From assembly GCF_030411995.1 (NCBI RefSeq), contig NZ_JASNRC010000012.1, positions 1 through 64,000 on the forward strand: a stretch of DNA of 64,000 nucleotides. Reading direction: 5' to 3'. The notes below the pieces were generated by a model that saw only the letters and a program-made list of their open reading frames with translations, made no database searches and was not told where the DNA came from. Source of the DNA: Massilia sp. YIM B02769. GTDB lineage: Bacteria; Pseudomonadota; Gammaproteobacteria; Burkholderiales; Burkholderiaceae_D. A program made the position numbers and the translations under genes. Positions 23,297 through 31,218 of this stretch are shown in pieces; position 1 is the first letter of the stretch, and every line of letters starts with the position of its first letter.

Positions 23297-24486
23297 AAGT
23301 CCTGCAACGCTACTTCGCCGTGAACATCGCGCAGGCCGTGGTCTTCGTGCTGTTCGCCTTCCTCGGCCTGATCGCCTTCATGGACCTGACCGGCGAACTG
23401 CCGTCGGTCGGCAAGGGCAACTACCAGTTCCAGCACGCGCTGATGTACGTGGCGCTGATGCTGCCCGGGCACGTGTACGAGGTGATGCCGGTGGCGGCGC
23501 TGATCGGCACCATCTACGCGATGGCGCAGTTCGCGCAAAGCTCGGAATTCACCATCATGCGCGCGTCCTCGATGTCGACCCGCATGGCCGGCTGGATGCT
23601 CTTTAAAATCGGCATCGTCTTCGTGGTGATCACCTTTATCTTCGGCGAGCTGGTCACGCCGCGCACCGCGCCGCTGGCGGAAAAGGTGCGCCTGTCGGCC
23701 AAGGGCGCAACGCTGGCCTCGGAATTCCGTTCGGGGATGTGGACCAAGGATAACGTGCATGCGCCGGGTCCGAACGGCGTGCGCGGCCCGGTCACCGGCT
23801 CGCGCTTCTTCAATGCGCGCCAGATCGCACCCGACGGCCAGCTGCTCGATGTGCGCGTCTACGAATTCGACACCTCGATGCGCATGCGTGCCATCTATAC
23901 CGCGGCGCGTGCCAGCTTCAGCGGCAACAGCACCTGGCGCCTGCAGGACGTGACCGAGACCCTGTTCAGCAACAGCCGCACGCTGCCGGAACCCGGTGCG
24001 CCGGTGCCGAAAGGGCAGACCATCCAGAGCACCTACGGCCAGGAGACCAGCGCGGTCGCCACGCGCCGCGTCCCGAGCCTGGACCTGGTGTCCGAGATCA
24101 CGCCGAAGATCCTGCAAGTCTCGCGCCGCGACCCCGAGCGCATGTCGGCCAACGAACTGGCCGTGTACTCGCGCCACCTGGTCGAGAACCGCCAGGAGAG
24201 CGAGCGCTTCCAGATCGCGTTCTGGAAAAAGCTGATCGACCCGCTGGCGATCTTCGTGCTGATGGCGCTGGCCTTGCCGTTTGCCTACCTGCATACGCGC
24301 AGCGGCGGCGTCAGCCTGAAGATTTTTGTGGGCATCATGATCGGGGTGAGCTTCATCCTCATCAATTCGCTGTTCTCGCACCTCGGGATGCTGTCGACCT
24401 GGCCGGCCTTCATGACGGCGGCGGCGCCGAGCCTGCTGTTCCTGCTGCTGGCGATCGGCGCGCTGCGCTGGGTGGAGCGGCACTGA
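23293..24486 (+). CDS. lptG: LPS export ABC transporter permease LptG
   Basis: A 397-residue partner of LptF with the same six-helix/periplasmic-domain plan: MKVLQRYFAVNIAQAVVFVL at the N-terminus, VYEVMPVAALIGTIYAMAQF as the second segment, a central beta domain, and a last group from IDPLAIFVLMALALPFAYLH. It follows lptF by an ATGA overlap. The next gene starts in its stop codon (TGATG), so a tetrapyrrole chelatase is translationally tied to LPS export here, probably only through operon packing. Confidence 0.95.
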   Translation: MKVLQRYFAVNIAQAVVFVLFAFLGLIAFMDLTGELPSVGKGNYQFQHALMYVALMLPGHVYEVMPVAALIGTIYAMAQFAQSSEFTIMRASSMSTRMAGWMLFKIGIVFVVITFIFGELVTPRTAPLAEKVRLSAKGATLASEFRSGMWTKDNVHAPGPNGVRGPVTGSRFFNARQIAPDGQLLDVRVYEFDTSMRMRAIYTAARASFSGNSTWRLQDVTETLFSNSRTLPEPGAPVPKGQTIQSTYGQETSAVATRRVPSLDLVSEITPKILQVSRRDPERMSANELAVYSRHLVENRQESERFQIAFWKKLIDPLAIFVLMALALPFAYLHTRSGGVSLKIFVGIMIGVSFILINSLFSHLGMLSTWPAFMTAAAPSLLFLLLAIGALRWVERH

Positions 24487-24869
24487 TGAACACACTAACC
24501 CAACGGCGCGCGCTGGTCCTGTTCGCCCACGGCGCCCGCGCCGCGTCCTGGGCCGCGCCCTTCGAGCGCCTGCGCGACATCAACCGCGCACGCCTGCCGG
24601 ATGTCGACGTCGAACTCGCCTTCCTCGAACTGATGGAGCCGCGCCTGCCGGGCGTGGTGGGCGCCCTGGTCGCACGCGGCGTGCTGGATGTGACGGTGGT
24701 GCCGGTGTTCCTGGGACAGGGCGGGCATCTGCTGCGCGACCTGCCGCTGCTCGCCGACGAGCTGCGCGCCGCGCATCCGGCCTTGCGCCTGGAGGTGGCC
24801 GGCGCCGTCGGCGAAGACCCGGCCGTGCTGGCGGCGATGAGCGACTACTGCCTCAAGGCGCTGGGCTAA
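24486..24869 (+). CDS. cbiX: CbiX/SirB-type chelatase, small form
   Basis: A 127-residue single-domain class II chelatase, the length of small CbiX. It has the two metal-binding histidines, in LVLFAHGARAASWAAPFERL near the N-terminus and in FLGQGGHLLRDLPLLA. It would insert iron (siroheme) or cobalt into sirohydrochlorin. CobA at 26782-27495 makes the precursor and CysI consumes siroheme, so a sirohydrochlorin ferrochelatase role fits. The start overlaps the lptG stop; the 3' end overlaps the convergent hydrolase gene by 17 bp. Confidence 0.85.
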   Translation: MNTLTQRRALVLFAHGARAASWAAPFERLRDINRARLPDVDVELAFLELMEPRLPGVVGALVARGVLDVTVVPVFLGQGGHLLRDLPLLADELRAAHPALRLEVAGAVGEDPAVLAAMSDYCLKALG

Positions 24870-25887
24870 GGCTCGAGCCGAGCGCCGCCTGGGCGAGACT
24901 CCCCGTCTCGCTTTCATTTCGCTTCAATTCGTAGCGCACAAGCTGCTCGCGCATCCAGGCATGGCTGCGCGCCAGCGCCAGCTGCGCCATCCGCGTCGGG
25001 AAGTGGATGAAGCCGTGCGGCGCTTCCGGCAGCAGGTTCAACTCCACATCCGCCACCTCGCGCCAGCGCTGCGCCATCTGCAGGGTGTCGTCGCGCAGCG
25101 GGTCGATGTCGCCTGCGATCATCCAGGCCGGCGGCATGCCTTCCAGCTCGCCATACAGGGGCGAGAGGGGCGGGCGGCGCCGCTCGGCGTCGCTCATGCC
25201 GGGCGTGAGCAGGCGCAGGGCCGGCGCCATGCCGGGGCCGTCCAGCACCAGGGTCTCCGGCCCGGCCGCCTGCACGCTGGGCGTGCCGGCCAGGTCGTAG
25301 ACGCCGTAGAACAGCAGCGCGCCGGCGATCCTCTCCATTAATTCCGGCCAGGCCTTCAGGCGCAGCAGGGTGCTGGCCGCCAGGTGGCCGCCGGCCGATT
25401 CGCCGACCACGAACACCGGCAGCGTACGGTACGCGGGCAAGCCGGCGCCGAGCGTCCAGCGCGCGGCGGCCAGGCAGTCGTCCATGATCGCCTGCAGGGG
25501 CGCGCGCGTGGCCAGGCGGTAGTCGACCGAGACCACCACCGCGTCGCAGGCCTGCACGCGCAAGGCGTTGTGGCGGTCGTCCATGCGCGCATTGCCGATC
25601 ACCCAGCCGCCGCCGTGGATGTCGAGGATCAGTGCCTTCGGCGTGGCGGCGGGCCGCAGGATACGCACGGGCACGCGCAGGCCGTCGACATCGGCGATGC
25701 CCTGCTCGACGCGGATGCCGGCGCGCGCCAGCTTGCGGTCGGCGCCGAGCTGCGACAGGCGCAGCAGCGCCTGCCCGAGCATGGGCATGAAGCGGTTGCG
25801 GATACGGAAGCGCGGCGCCCAGGCGAGCTTGCGGTTGAAGCGGCTTGCTTCGTCCAGGGTGGCGGCGTCCAGCGGGATCGTGGTCAT
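24853..25887 (-). CDS. Alpha/beta hydrolase, HSL-like esterase family
   Basis: A 344-residue hydrolase. The start at ATG 25887 (MTTIPLDAATLDEASRF) is chosen because the upstream extension is Cys/His-rich and unlike protein. It has the oxyanion motif HGGGWVIG, nucleophile elbow VVGESAGGH, a late Asp in AGDIDPLRDDT and catalytic His in EAPHGFIHFP, the pattern of hormone-sensitive-lipase-type carboxylesterases. There is no signal peptide, so it is cytoplasmic. Substrate unknown. Convergent with cbiX and divergent from the next gene. Confidence 0.85.
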   Translation of the reverse strand: MTTIPLDAATLDEASRFNRKLAWAPRFRIRNRFMPMLGQALLRLSQLGADRKLARAGIRVEQGIADVDGLRVPVRILRPAATPKALILDIHGGGWVIGNARMDDRHNALRVQACDAVVVSVDYRLATRAPLQAIMDDCLAAARWTLGAGLPAYRTLPVFVVGESAGGHLAASTLLRLKAWPELMERIAGALLFYGVYDLAGTPSVQAAGPETLVLDGPGMAPALRLLTPGMSDAERRRPPLSPLYGELEGMPPAWMIAGDIDPLRDDTLQMAQRWREVADVELNLLPEAPHGFIHFPTRMAQLALARSHAWMREQLVRYELKRNESETGSLAQAALGSSLSPAP

Positions 25888-26156
25888 CGTCGTGTTTGCA
25901 AAAAGCGATGTGGCCAGTCTAGGCCGTGCTGTGCATCCCGACTGTGCGCTGGCGTCCCCCTGCATGCACACGCTGCCGTTCTGACAAGGCTTCCGATGCG
26001 GTCTTGACAAGGAATGCGGCGAACACGCCACGGATTGTTCCGAATCATGGCATCGCGCCGCGTGGTCGTTTGACACTCGTTCGGAAAGCACCCACACTGC
26101 TCGGGCATTTCCGGCTCATCCATACGGGCCGGCCCTCCAACCGAACCGGGCCCGCC

Positions 26157-26603
26157 ATGCTTCCACCGAACCTGAAGCGCTTCGTTGCCACGCTGCTGGG
26201 GGCCGTCCTGGCCGTAGGTCGCCGCATCGCCCGTTTGCCAGCGGCGCTGTTGGTGGAGATGCGCTGCGCGCGCCGCATCGACGCCGCCGCGCGCCGCGTC
26301 AACGCCATGCGCACCAAGATCGGCATCATGTCGGGCCACCTGCACGCCGGCAGCATCGAGGGCCGCGTCGACGCCGACCGCAACCTGCGGCGCATGCTGG
26401 GCGAACTGAAGGACGACCTGAGCGAGATGCGCCGCGACCTGGCGCAGTGGCACGTGAAGGAATGCCGCGGCCGCACGGGCGCACGGCTGGAAGCGGCGAT
26501 CGCGCAGCTGAACCGGATCGCGGCCGATACCTGGGCGGCGGCCGACAGGCTGGTGCTGCAGATCGAGGAATACGACGGGGCGCGGGCGCATTGCCCGGGG
26601 TAG
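26157..26603 (+). CDS. Hypothetical helical protein
   Basis: A 148-residue basic protein. ATG 26157 (MLPPNLKRFVATLLGAVLAV) is chosen; codons upstream look non-coding. One N-terminal hydrophobic segment could be a membrane anchor (VATLLGAVLAVG). The remainder is long charged helix likely to be coiled coil (RRMLGELKDDLSEMRRDLAQ; ARLEAAIAQLNRIAADTW). I do not recognise a family. It stands alone, followed by a GTAG-type repeat pair. Confidence 0.55.
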   Translation: MLPPNLKRFVATLLGAVLAVGRRIARLPAALLVEMRCARRIDAAARRVNAMRTKIGIMSGHLHAGSIEGRVDADRNLRRMLGELKDDLSEMRRDLAQWHVKECRGRTGARLEAAIAQLNRIAADTWAAADRLVLQIEEYDGARAHCPG

Positions 26604-26641
26604 GTCGTCAACGGTCGCTGTGGCGGCTACATGTGATTGCG

Positions 26642-26757
26642 GTAGGGTGGGCGCCCTGTGCCCACGCGTGAAGCATGAACATTGTTGACGTATTCAAGCG
26701 CCACAAAACGCCAACAATGATCGACGTTCACGCGTGGGCACGGGGCGCCCACCCTAC
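26642..26757. repeat. GTAG-type palindromic repeat pair, copy 2
   Basis: Left arm GTAGGGTGGGCGCCCTGTGC then CCACGCGTGAA; right arm TTCACGCGTGGGCAC then GGGGCGCCCACCCTAC. The arms are near-perfect inverted copies over ~30 bp, enclosing ~55 bp that holds a smaller inverted match (AACATTGTTG / CAACAATG). Confidence 0.85.
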
Positions 26758-26781
26758 GTTATTCCGCGAGCGTGTCCAGGT

Positions 26782-27495
26782 TCAGCGTACCTGATGCTCG
26801 CGCAAGCGCAGCGCTTCGCCAATCATTACCAGCACCGGCCCCTGGGCCGCATCCAGCCCGCGCGCGAGGTCGGTCAAGGTCAGGCGCGCGATCCGTTCAT
26901 CGGCGCGGCTGCAATTTTCCACCACCACCACCGGCGTATCCGCGCTGCGGCCTTGCGCCAGCAGGCGTTCGGCGGTGGCCGCGGCTTCGCGTCCGCCCAT
27001 GTACTGGATCATGGTGTCGGTGTGGGGAAGGGCGGGGTGTTCCGGCTGGTCCGGCGCGGTACTCGAGGTGAAGAAGGCAACGCTGCGCGCCACGCCGCGC
27101 TTGGTGAGCGGCTGTTTGGCGGCGGCGGCGGCAGCCACCGCCGTGGTAATGCCAGGCACGATCTCGACGTCGATGCCTTCAGCTTCCAGCGCGCGCAATT
27201 CCTCGTCCGCGCGTCCGAACAGCATCGGGTCGCCGCCCTTCAAACGCACCACCATCCTGTACTTGAAGGCGCAGTCCACCAGCAGGCCGTTGATGGCATC
27301 CTGCGCCGTCGAGCGCTGGCCGGAACGCTTGCCGACCGAGATCAGCTCGGCCTGCGCACAGAGTGCCAGCATCTCGGGCGTCACCAGCGCGTCGTAGAGC
27401 ACGACCTCGGCCTGTGCCAGTAAACGCGCCCCGCGCACGGTGATCAGGTCGGCCGCACCGGGGCCGGCGCCGATCAGGTAAACCTTCCCCGCCAT
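26782..27495 (-). CDS. cobA: Uroporphyrinogen-III C-methyltransferase
   Basis: A 237-residue single-domain SUMT that methylates uroporphyrinogen III at C-2 and C-7 with SAM to give precorrin-2, the first step to siroheme. Motifs: VYLIGAGPGAADLITVRG (SAM loop), VRLKGGDPMLFGRADEEL, EIVPGITTAVAAAAAAKQPL and VVVVENCSRADE. No CysG-type dehydrogenase/chelatase domain is fused, consistent with separate downstream enzymes such as the small CbiX. It is the last gene of the cys operon, 12 bp after cysN. Confidence 0.95.
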   Translation of the reverse strand: MAGKVYLIGAGPGAADLITVRGARLLAQAEVVLYDALVTPEMLALCAQAELISVGKRSGQRSTAQDAINGLLVDCAFKYRMVVRLKGGDPMLFGRADEELRALEAEGIDVEIVPGITTAVAAAAAAKQPLTKRGVARSVAFFTSSTAPDQPEHPALPHTDTMIQYMGGREAAATAERLLAQGRSADTPVVVVENCSRADERIARLTLTDLARGLDAAQGPVLVMIGEALRLREHQVR

Positions 27496-27507
27496 CCACT
27501 ACTCCTG

Positions 27508-28854
27508 TTAGTTATCCAGGCGAATCATACCCGCTGCGACGGTCTGGTGGGTGACTTCGTCGATCAGGATGAAGGCGCCGGTTGCGCGGATGTCGGCGTA
27601 GGCGTCGGCCGCCAGCGGCTGCTGCACGGTCAGGTGGATGCGGGCGATGTCGTTCAGCTTCAGGCCCTGGGCGGCGCTGTCGACAGGCTTACGCTCCTGG
27701 GTGTTCACGTCGAGCAGGGTGTCCACCTTGGTGACCTTGGCGGCGGTCTGGCGCGTGCCGTGCTTGATCCAGTACTTGCGGCGCGCATCCAGCGGCTCGT
27801 CCGACATCCAGCACACGTCGGCCACGACCTGCTTCAGCAGGGTCGCAGGGGCGTTGGCGCCGGCCAGCGTGTCGCCGCGCGAGATGTCCAGGTATTCGTC
27901 CAGCAGCAGGGTCACCGACTGGCCGGCGCTCGCCGATTGCAGCGAACCGTCGAAAGTGACGATGTCTTTCACGGTGGCCGTCTGGCCGGAAGGCTGCACC
28001 ACCAGCTTGTCGCCGACGCTTACCTTGCCCGATTCGATGCGGCCCATGTAGCCGCGGAAGTCGTTCGCTTCGTGGCCGTTGTGGCGGGCGACGAGCTGCA
28101 CCGGGAAGCGGAACGGCGCAAGGTGGACATTACTGCCATGGGCTTCGTCGTACACCGACAGCGATTCCAGCAGCTCGATCAGGGTCGGGCCCTGGTACCA
28201 GTCCATGTTGGTCGAGGCGTCGACGACGTTGTCGCCGGCCAGCGCCGACAGCGGGATCGCGGTGACGTCCTTCAGACCCAGCGATTGCGCGAACGCGCCA
28301 TACGCTGCGACGATACGGTCGTAGATCGCCTGGTCGTAGCCGATGAGGTCCATCTTGTTGACGGCGACGATCACGTGCTCGATCTGCAGCAGCTTGGCGA
28401 TGGTCGAGTGGCGCTTGGTTTGGATGAGCAGGTCGACACCACCGTCTTCACGGAGTTTGACCTTCGACACGTCGACCAGGATGATCACCGCGTCCGCGGT
28501 CGAGGCGCCGGTGACCATGTTGCGGGTGTATTGCTCGTGGCCAGGCGTGTCGGCGATGATGAACTTGCGCTTCGGCGTGGCGAAGTAGCGGTAGGCGACG
28601 TCGATGGTGATGCCTTGCTCGCGCTCGGCTTCGAGGCCGTCGGTCAGCAGCGACAGGTCGATGGTGTCGCCCACGGTGCGCTTGTGCTTCGAGCGCGACA
28701 CCGCCGCCAATTGGTCGGCGAAGATGCCCTTGCTGTCGTACAGCAGGCGGCCGATCAGGGTGCTCTTGCCGTCGTCGACGGAGCCGGCGGTGATGAAGCG
28801 CAGCAGGCTGTGTTGTTCGAGTTGTTCGCTGTTAGTGTCAATGCGGGCATTCAT
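27508..28854 (-). CDS. cysN: Sulfate adenylyltransferase subunit 1 (GTPase)
   Basis: A 448-residue translation-factor-like GTPase that drives APS synthesis by CysD. G1 is GSVDDGKSTLIGRLLYDS, G3 is DTPGHEQYTRNM, G4 is NKMDLIGY. Two beta-barrel domains follow and no APS kinase (CysC) is fused. It overlaps cysD by one base (stop/start), giving coupled, stoichiometric synthesis. Part of the operon cysI-DUF934-cysH-cysD-cysN-cobA; without APS kinase the pathway runs directly through APS reductase. Confidence 0.96.
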   Translation of the reverse strand: MNARIDTNSEQLEQHSLLRFITAGSVDDGKSTLIGRLLYDSKGIFADQLAAVSRSKHKRTVGDTIDLSLLTDGLEAEREQGITIDVAYRYFATPKRKFIIADTPGHEQYTRNMVTGASTADAVIILVDVSKVKLREDGGVDLLIQTKRHSTIAKLLQIEHVIVAVNKMDLIGYDQAIYDRIVAAYGAFAQSLGLKDVTAIPLSALAGDNVVDASTNMDWYQGPTLIELLESLSVYDEAHGSNVHLAPFRFPVQLVARHNGHEANDFRGYMGRIESGKVSVGDKLVVQPSGQTATVKDIVTFDGSLQSASAGQSVTLLLDEYLDISRGDTLAGANAPATLLKQVVADVCWMSDEPLDARRKYWIKHGTRQTAAKVTKVDTLLDVNTQERKPVDSAAQGLKLNDIARIHLTVQQPLAADAYADIRATGAFILIDEVTHQTVAAGMIRLDN

Positions 28855-29792
28855 CAGAAATATCCTTGCTTCTTGCGTTTTTCCATCGAGGCTTCCGAGG
28901 TCTGGTCGTCCATGCGCGTGGCGCCGCGCTCGGTCACTTGGGTGACGGCGGTTTCGGCGATGATGGCGTCGACGGTCGATGCATCGGACGATACCGGGCA
29001 GGTGCAGGAGATGTCGCCCACGGTACGGAAGCGCACGGTTTGCGTTTCGACGGTTTCGCCTTCCTTCGCCGGGGTCAGCGGGGTCAGCGGCACCAGCAGG
29101 CCGTTACGCGGAATCACCTCGCGCTGGTGCGCGAAATAGATCGATGGCAGGGCCAGCTTCTCGCGGGCGATGTATTGCCACACGTCGAGCTCGGTCCAGT
29201 TCGAGATCGGAAACACGCGCATGTTTTCGCCGGGATGGACGCGGGTGTTGTACAGGTCCCAGAGTTCCGGACGCTGGGCTTTCGGGTCCCATTGGCCGAA
29301 TTCGTCGCGGAAGGAGAAGATGCGTTCTTTCGCACGCGCCTTTTCCTCGTCGCGGCGGGCGCCGCCGATGCAGGCGTCGAAGCCATGTTCGGCGATGGTT
29401 TCCAGCAGCGTCACGGCCTGGGCGGCATTGCGCGAATCCGTCTGTGGATTGCGCAGGCGCACCGTGCCCTTCTTGATCGAATCCTCGACCGAGCCGACGA
29501 TCAGGCGCTCGCCGAGTTCCGCTACGCGCGCATCGCGGAAGGCGATGACTTCGTCGAAGTTGTGGCCGGTGTCGATGTGCACCAGCGGGAAGGGGAATTT
29601 ACCTGGGCGGAAAGCCTTTTCGGCCAGGCGCAGCAGCACGACCGAGTCCTTGCCGCCCGAGAACAGCAGGGCGGGATTGCTGCATTCGGCCGCCACTTCG
29701 CGCAGGATGTGGATCGCCTCGGACTCGAGGGCGTCGAGGTGGCGCGCGTTGACGTCGGCCAGCACGTTGGTGGTTTCAGAAAGATTCGTCAT
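28854..29792 (-). CDS. cysD: Sulfate adenylyltransferase subunit 2
   Basis: A 312-residue ATP-pyrophosphatase-fold subunit that adenylates sulfate to APS with CysN. The PP-loop SGGKDSVVLLRLAEKAF is near residue 45, followed by HIDTGHNFDEVIAFRD and the C-terminal RFRTVGDISCTCPV and MEKRKKQGYF segments typical of CysD. It is preceded by a 101-bp imperfect palindrome that separates it from cysH. Confidence 0.97.
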   Translation of the reverse strand: MTNLSETTNVLADVNARHLDALESEAIHILREVAAECSNPALLFSGGKDSVVLLRLAEKAFRPGKFPFPLVHIDTGHNFDEVIAFRDARVAELGERLIVGSVEDSIKKGTVRLRNPQTDSRNAAQAVTLLETIAEHGFDACIGGARRDEEKARAKERIFSFRDEFGQWDPKAQRPELWDLYNTRVHPGENMRVFPISNWTELDVWQYIAREKLALPSIYFAHQREVIPRNGLLVPLTPLTPAKEGETVETQTVRFRTVGDISCTCPVSSDASTVDAIIAETAVTQVTERGATRMDDQTSEASMEKRKKQGYF

Positions 29793-29829
29793 GAACTGAG
29801 CCTTGTATTCTCATGAATATTGCTGTTAA

Positions 29830-29930
29830 GAGCGTCGAACAGGACCGGCAGGGCAAGGCGCAGCGTCGAAGACAGTACGTGAGTACGGCGAGACGATGCA
29901 ACGCAGCCATGGCGGTTCTGTTCGGCGCTC
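29830..29930. repeat. 101-bp imperfect palindrome between cysH and cysD
   Basis: The ends are GAGCGTCGAACAGGACCG and CGGTTCTGTTCGGCGCTC, inverted copies with two differences; complementarity continues inward with gaps to GTAC-GTGA-GTAC at the centre. It fills most of the cysH-cysD gap inside the operon and would form a long mRNA hairpin. Not related to the GTAG family. Confidence 0.75.
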
Positions 29931-30647
29931 TCAGGCAGCCACGGATTTGATGCGGATTAGTTTGCCGTCGACCACGTGCAGGCCGCATTCCTTGGATTCC
30001 GGGTTTTCCCACCACCAGCGGCCGGCGCGCACATCCTCGCCCGGCTGGATCGCGCGGGTGCAGGGTTCGCAGCCGATCGAGGGGTAGCCGCGGTCGTGCA
30101 GGGCGTTGTACGGCACGTTATTGGCGCGGATGTATTCCCAGACGTGTTCCTCGGTCCAGTCGGCCAGCGGATTGAACTTGGTCATGCCGTGCGCCGGATC
30201 GTCTTCCTGGGTCGACAAGTCCGAACGGGTGGCGGACTGGGCGCGGCGCTGGCCGGTAATCCAGGCTTTATTTCCCGCCAAGGCGCGCCCCAGCGGCTCG
30301 ACCTTGCGGATGCGGCAGCATTCGCGCCGCATCTCGATGCTGTCGTAGAAGGCGTTCAGGCCGTTCTGGGCGACATAGGCGTCGACCGCCTCGGCCTGCG
30401 GACGGAACAGGGTGATGTCGTGGCCGTAGTGGGCGTTGACCGCATCCAGCACCGCCAGCGTCTCCTTGTGCAAGCGGCCCGTTTCCAGCGAAAAAATGCC
30501 GATCGGCAGATTCGCGCGCAGGATCAGGTCGGTCAGGACCATGTCCTCGGCCGCCAGGCTGGACGCGAATACGGCCGGCGTGTACTCGGCCGCGATGCGC
30601 GCGAGGATGGCTTGCGTGTCGGCGACACGGTTGGCGAGATCGCTCAT
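29931..30647 (-). CDS. cysH: Adenylyl-sulfate (APS) reductase
   Basis: A 238-residue reductase that makes sulfite from activated sulfate using thioredoxin or glutaredoxin. ATG 30647 has a GAGG site; a GTG 24 bases upstream is the alternative. Cys110-Cys111 and Cys193/Cys196 (ECCRIRK and GCEPC) give the CC...CxxC set that binds a [4Fe-4S] cluster, which marks an APS- rather than PAPS-preferring enzyme. Cys221 in ECGLH is the catalytic residue. The absence of a CysC kinase in the operon agrees. Confidence 0.95.
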   Translation of the reverse strand: MSDLANRVADTQAILARIAAEYTPAVFASSLAAEDMVLTDLILRANLPIGIFSLETGRLHKETLAVLDAVNAHYGHDITLFRPQAEAVDAYVAQNGLNAFYDSIEMRRECCRIRKVEPLGRALAGNKAWITGQRRAQSATRSDLSTQEDDPAHGMTKFNPLADWTEEHVWEYIRANNVPYNALHDRGYPSIGCEPCTRAIQPGEDVRAGRWWWENPESKECGLHVVDGKLIRIKSVAA

Positions 30648-30657
30648 GATATCGGCC

Positions 30658-31218
30658 TCAGATACCGGCACCGACGTCGGTGTGTTCCGGCTTGGCGTCG
30701 CGGTGGGCGCGGCGGAACAGCGGCAGCGGCTGGTCGATCGAGGCCTGGTAGGTTTCCGAGAACACGGTCAAGCCTTTCAGGGCGTCGTGGATCGAGCGGT
30801 CCTGGCGCGTCGCATAGGCATTGAAGCCGACGCGCGACATCGAGAACAATTGATCGCGCAACACGTCGCCGATGGCGCGCAGTTCGCCGGTGTAGGCTAG
30901 GCGCTTGCGCACGTTGTAGGCGATCGAATAGCCGCGGCCATCGGAAAATTTCGGGAAGTCCACCGCGATCACGGCAAAGCGGTCGGCGTCGCCCTTCAGG
31001 GCTTCGAAGCGCTCGTCGGCGGCGATCCACACGCCGAGTTCGGCACGCGCCGACAGGGTGTCCTTCTGCGCCAGCCACACGCTAAGCGGGACGATGACCT
31101 TGCCTTCCGGGACCACGACGGCGTCAAGCGCTTCGCCTTCTTCGAGACGCAGCACGCGCCAGTCGTCGGCCACGACTTCGCGGCCGCGGATGATGTGTTC
31201 GTGAACTACTTCAAGCAT
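30658..31218 (-). CDS. DUF934 protein, sulfite-reductase partner
   Basis: A 186-residue DUF934 protein (VVADDWRVLRLEEGEALD; VIVPLSVWLAQKD; FPKFSDGRGYSIAYNVRKRL; GELRAIGDVLRDQLFSMSRV). In beta- and alphaproteobacteria the gene regularly lies between cysI and cysH and is thought to replace or assist the flavoprotein electron supply, since cysJ is absent; the biochemical role is not settled. The start at 31218 overlaps the cysI stop by 8 bp. Confidence 0.9.
   Translation of the reverse strand: MLEVVHEHIIRGREVVADDWRVLRLEEGEALDAVVVPEGKVIVPLSVWLAQKDTLSARAELGVWIAADERFEALKGDADRFAVIAVDFPKFSDGRGYSIAYNVRKRLAYTGELRAIGDVLRDQLFSMSRVGFNAYATRQDRSIHDALKGLTVFSETYQASIDQPLPLFRRAHRDAKPEHTDVGAGI

Noticed and set aside
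27547..29139. Long plus-strand ORF (530 codons) across cysN/cysD
   Set aside because: Crosses two conserved genes in antisense and shows no motif.
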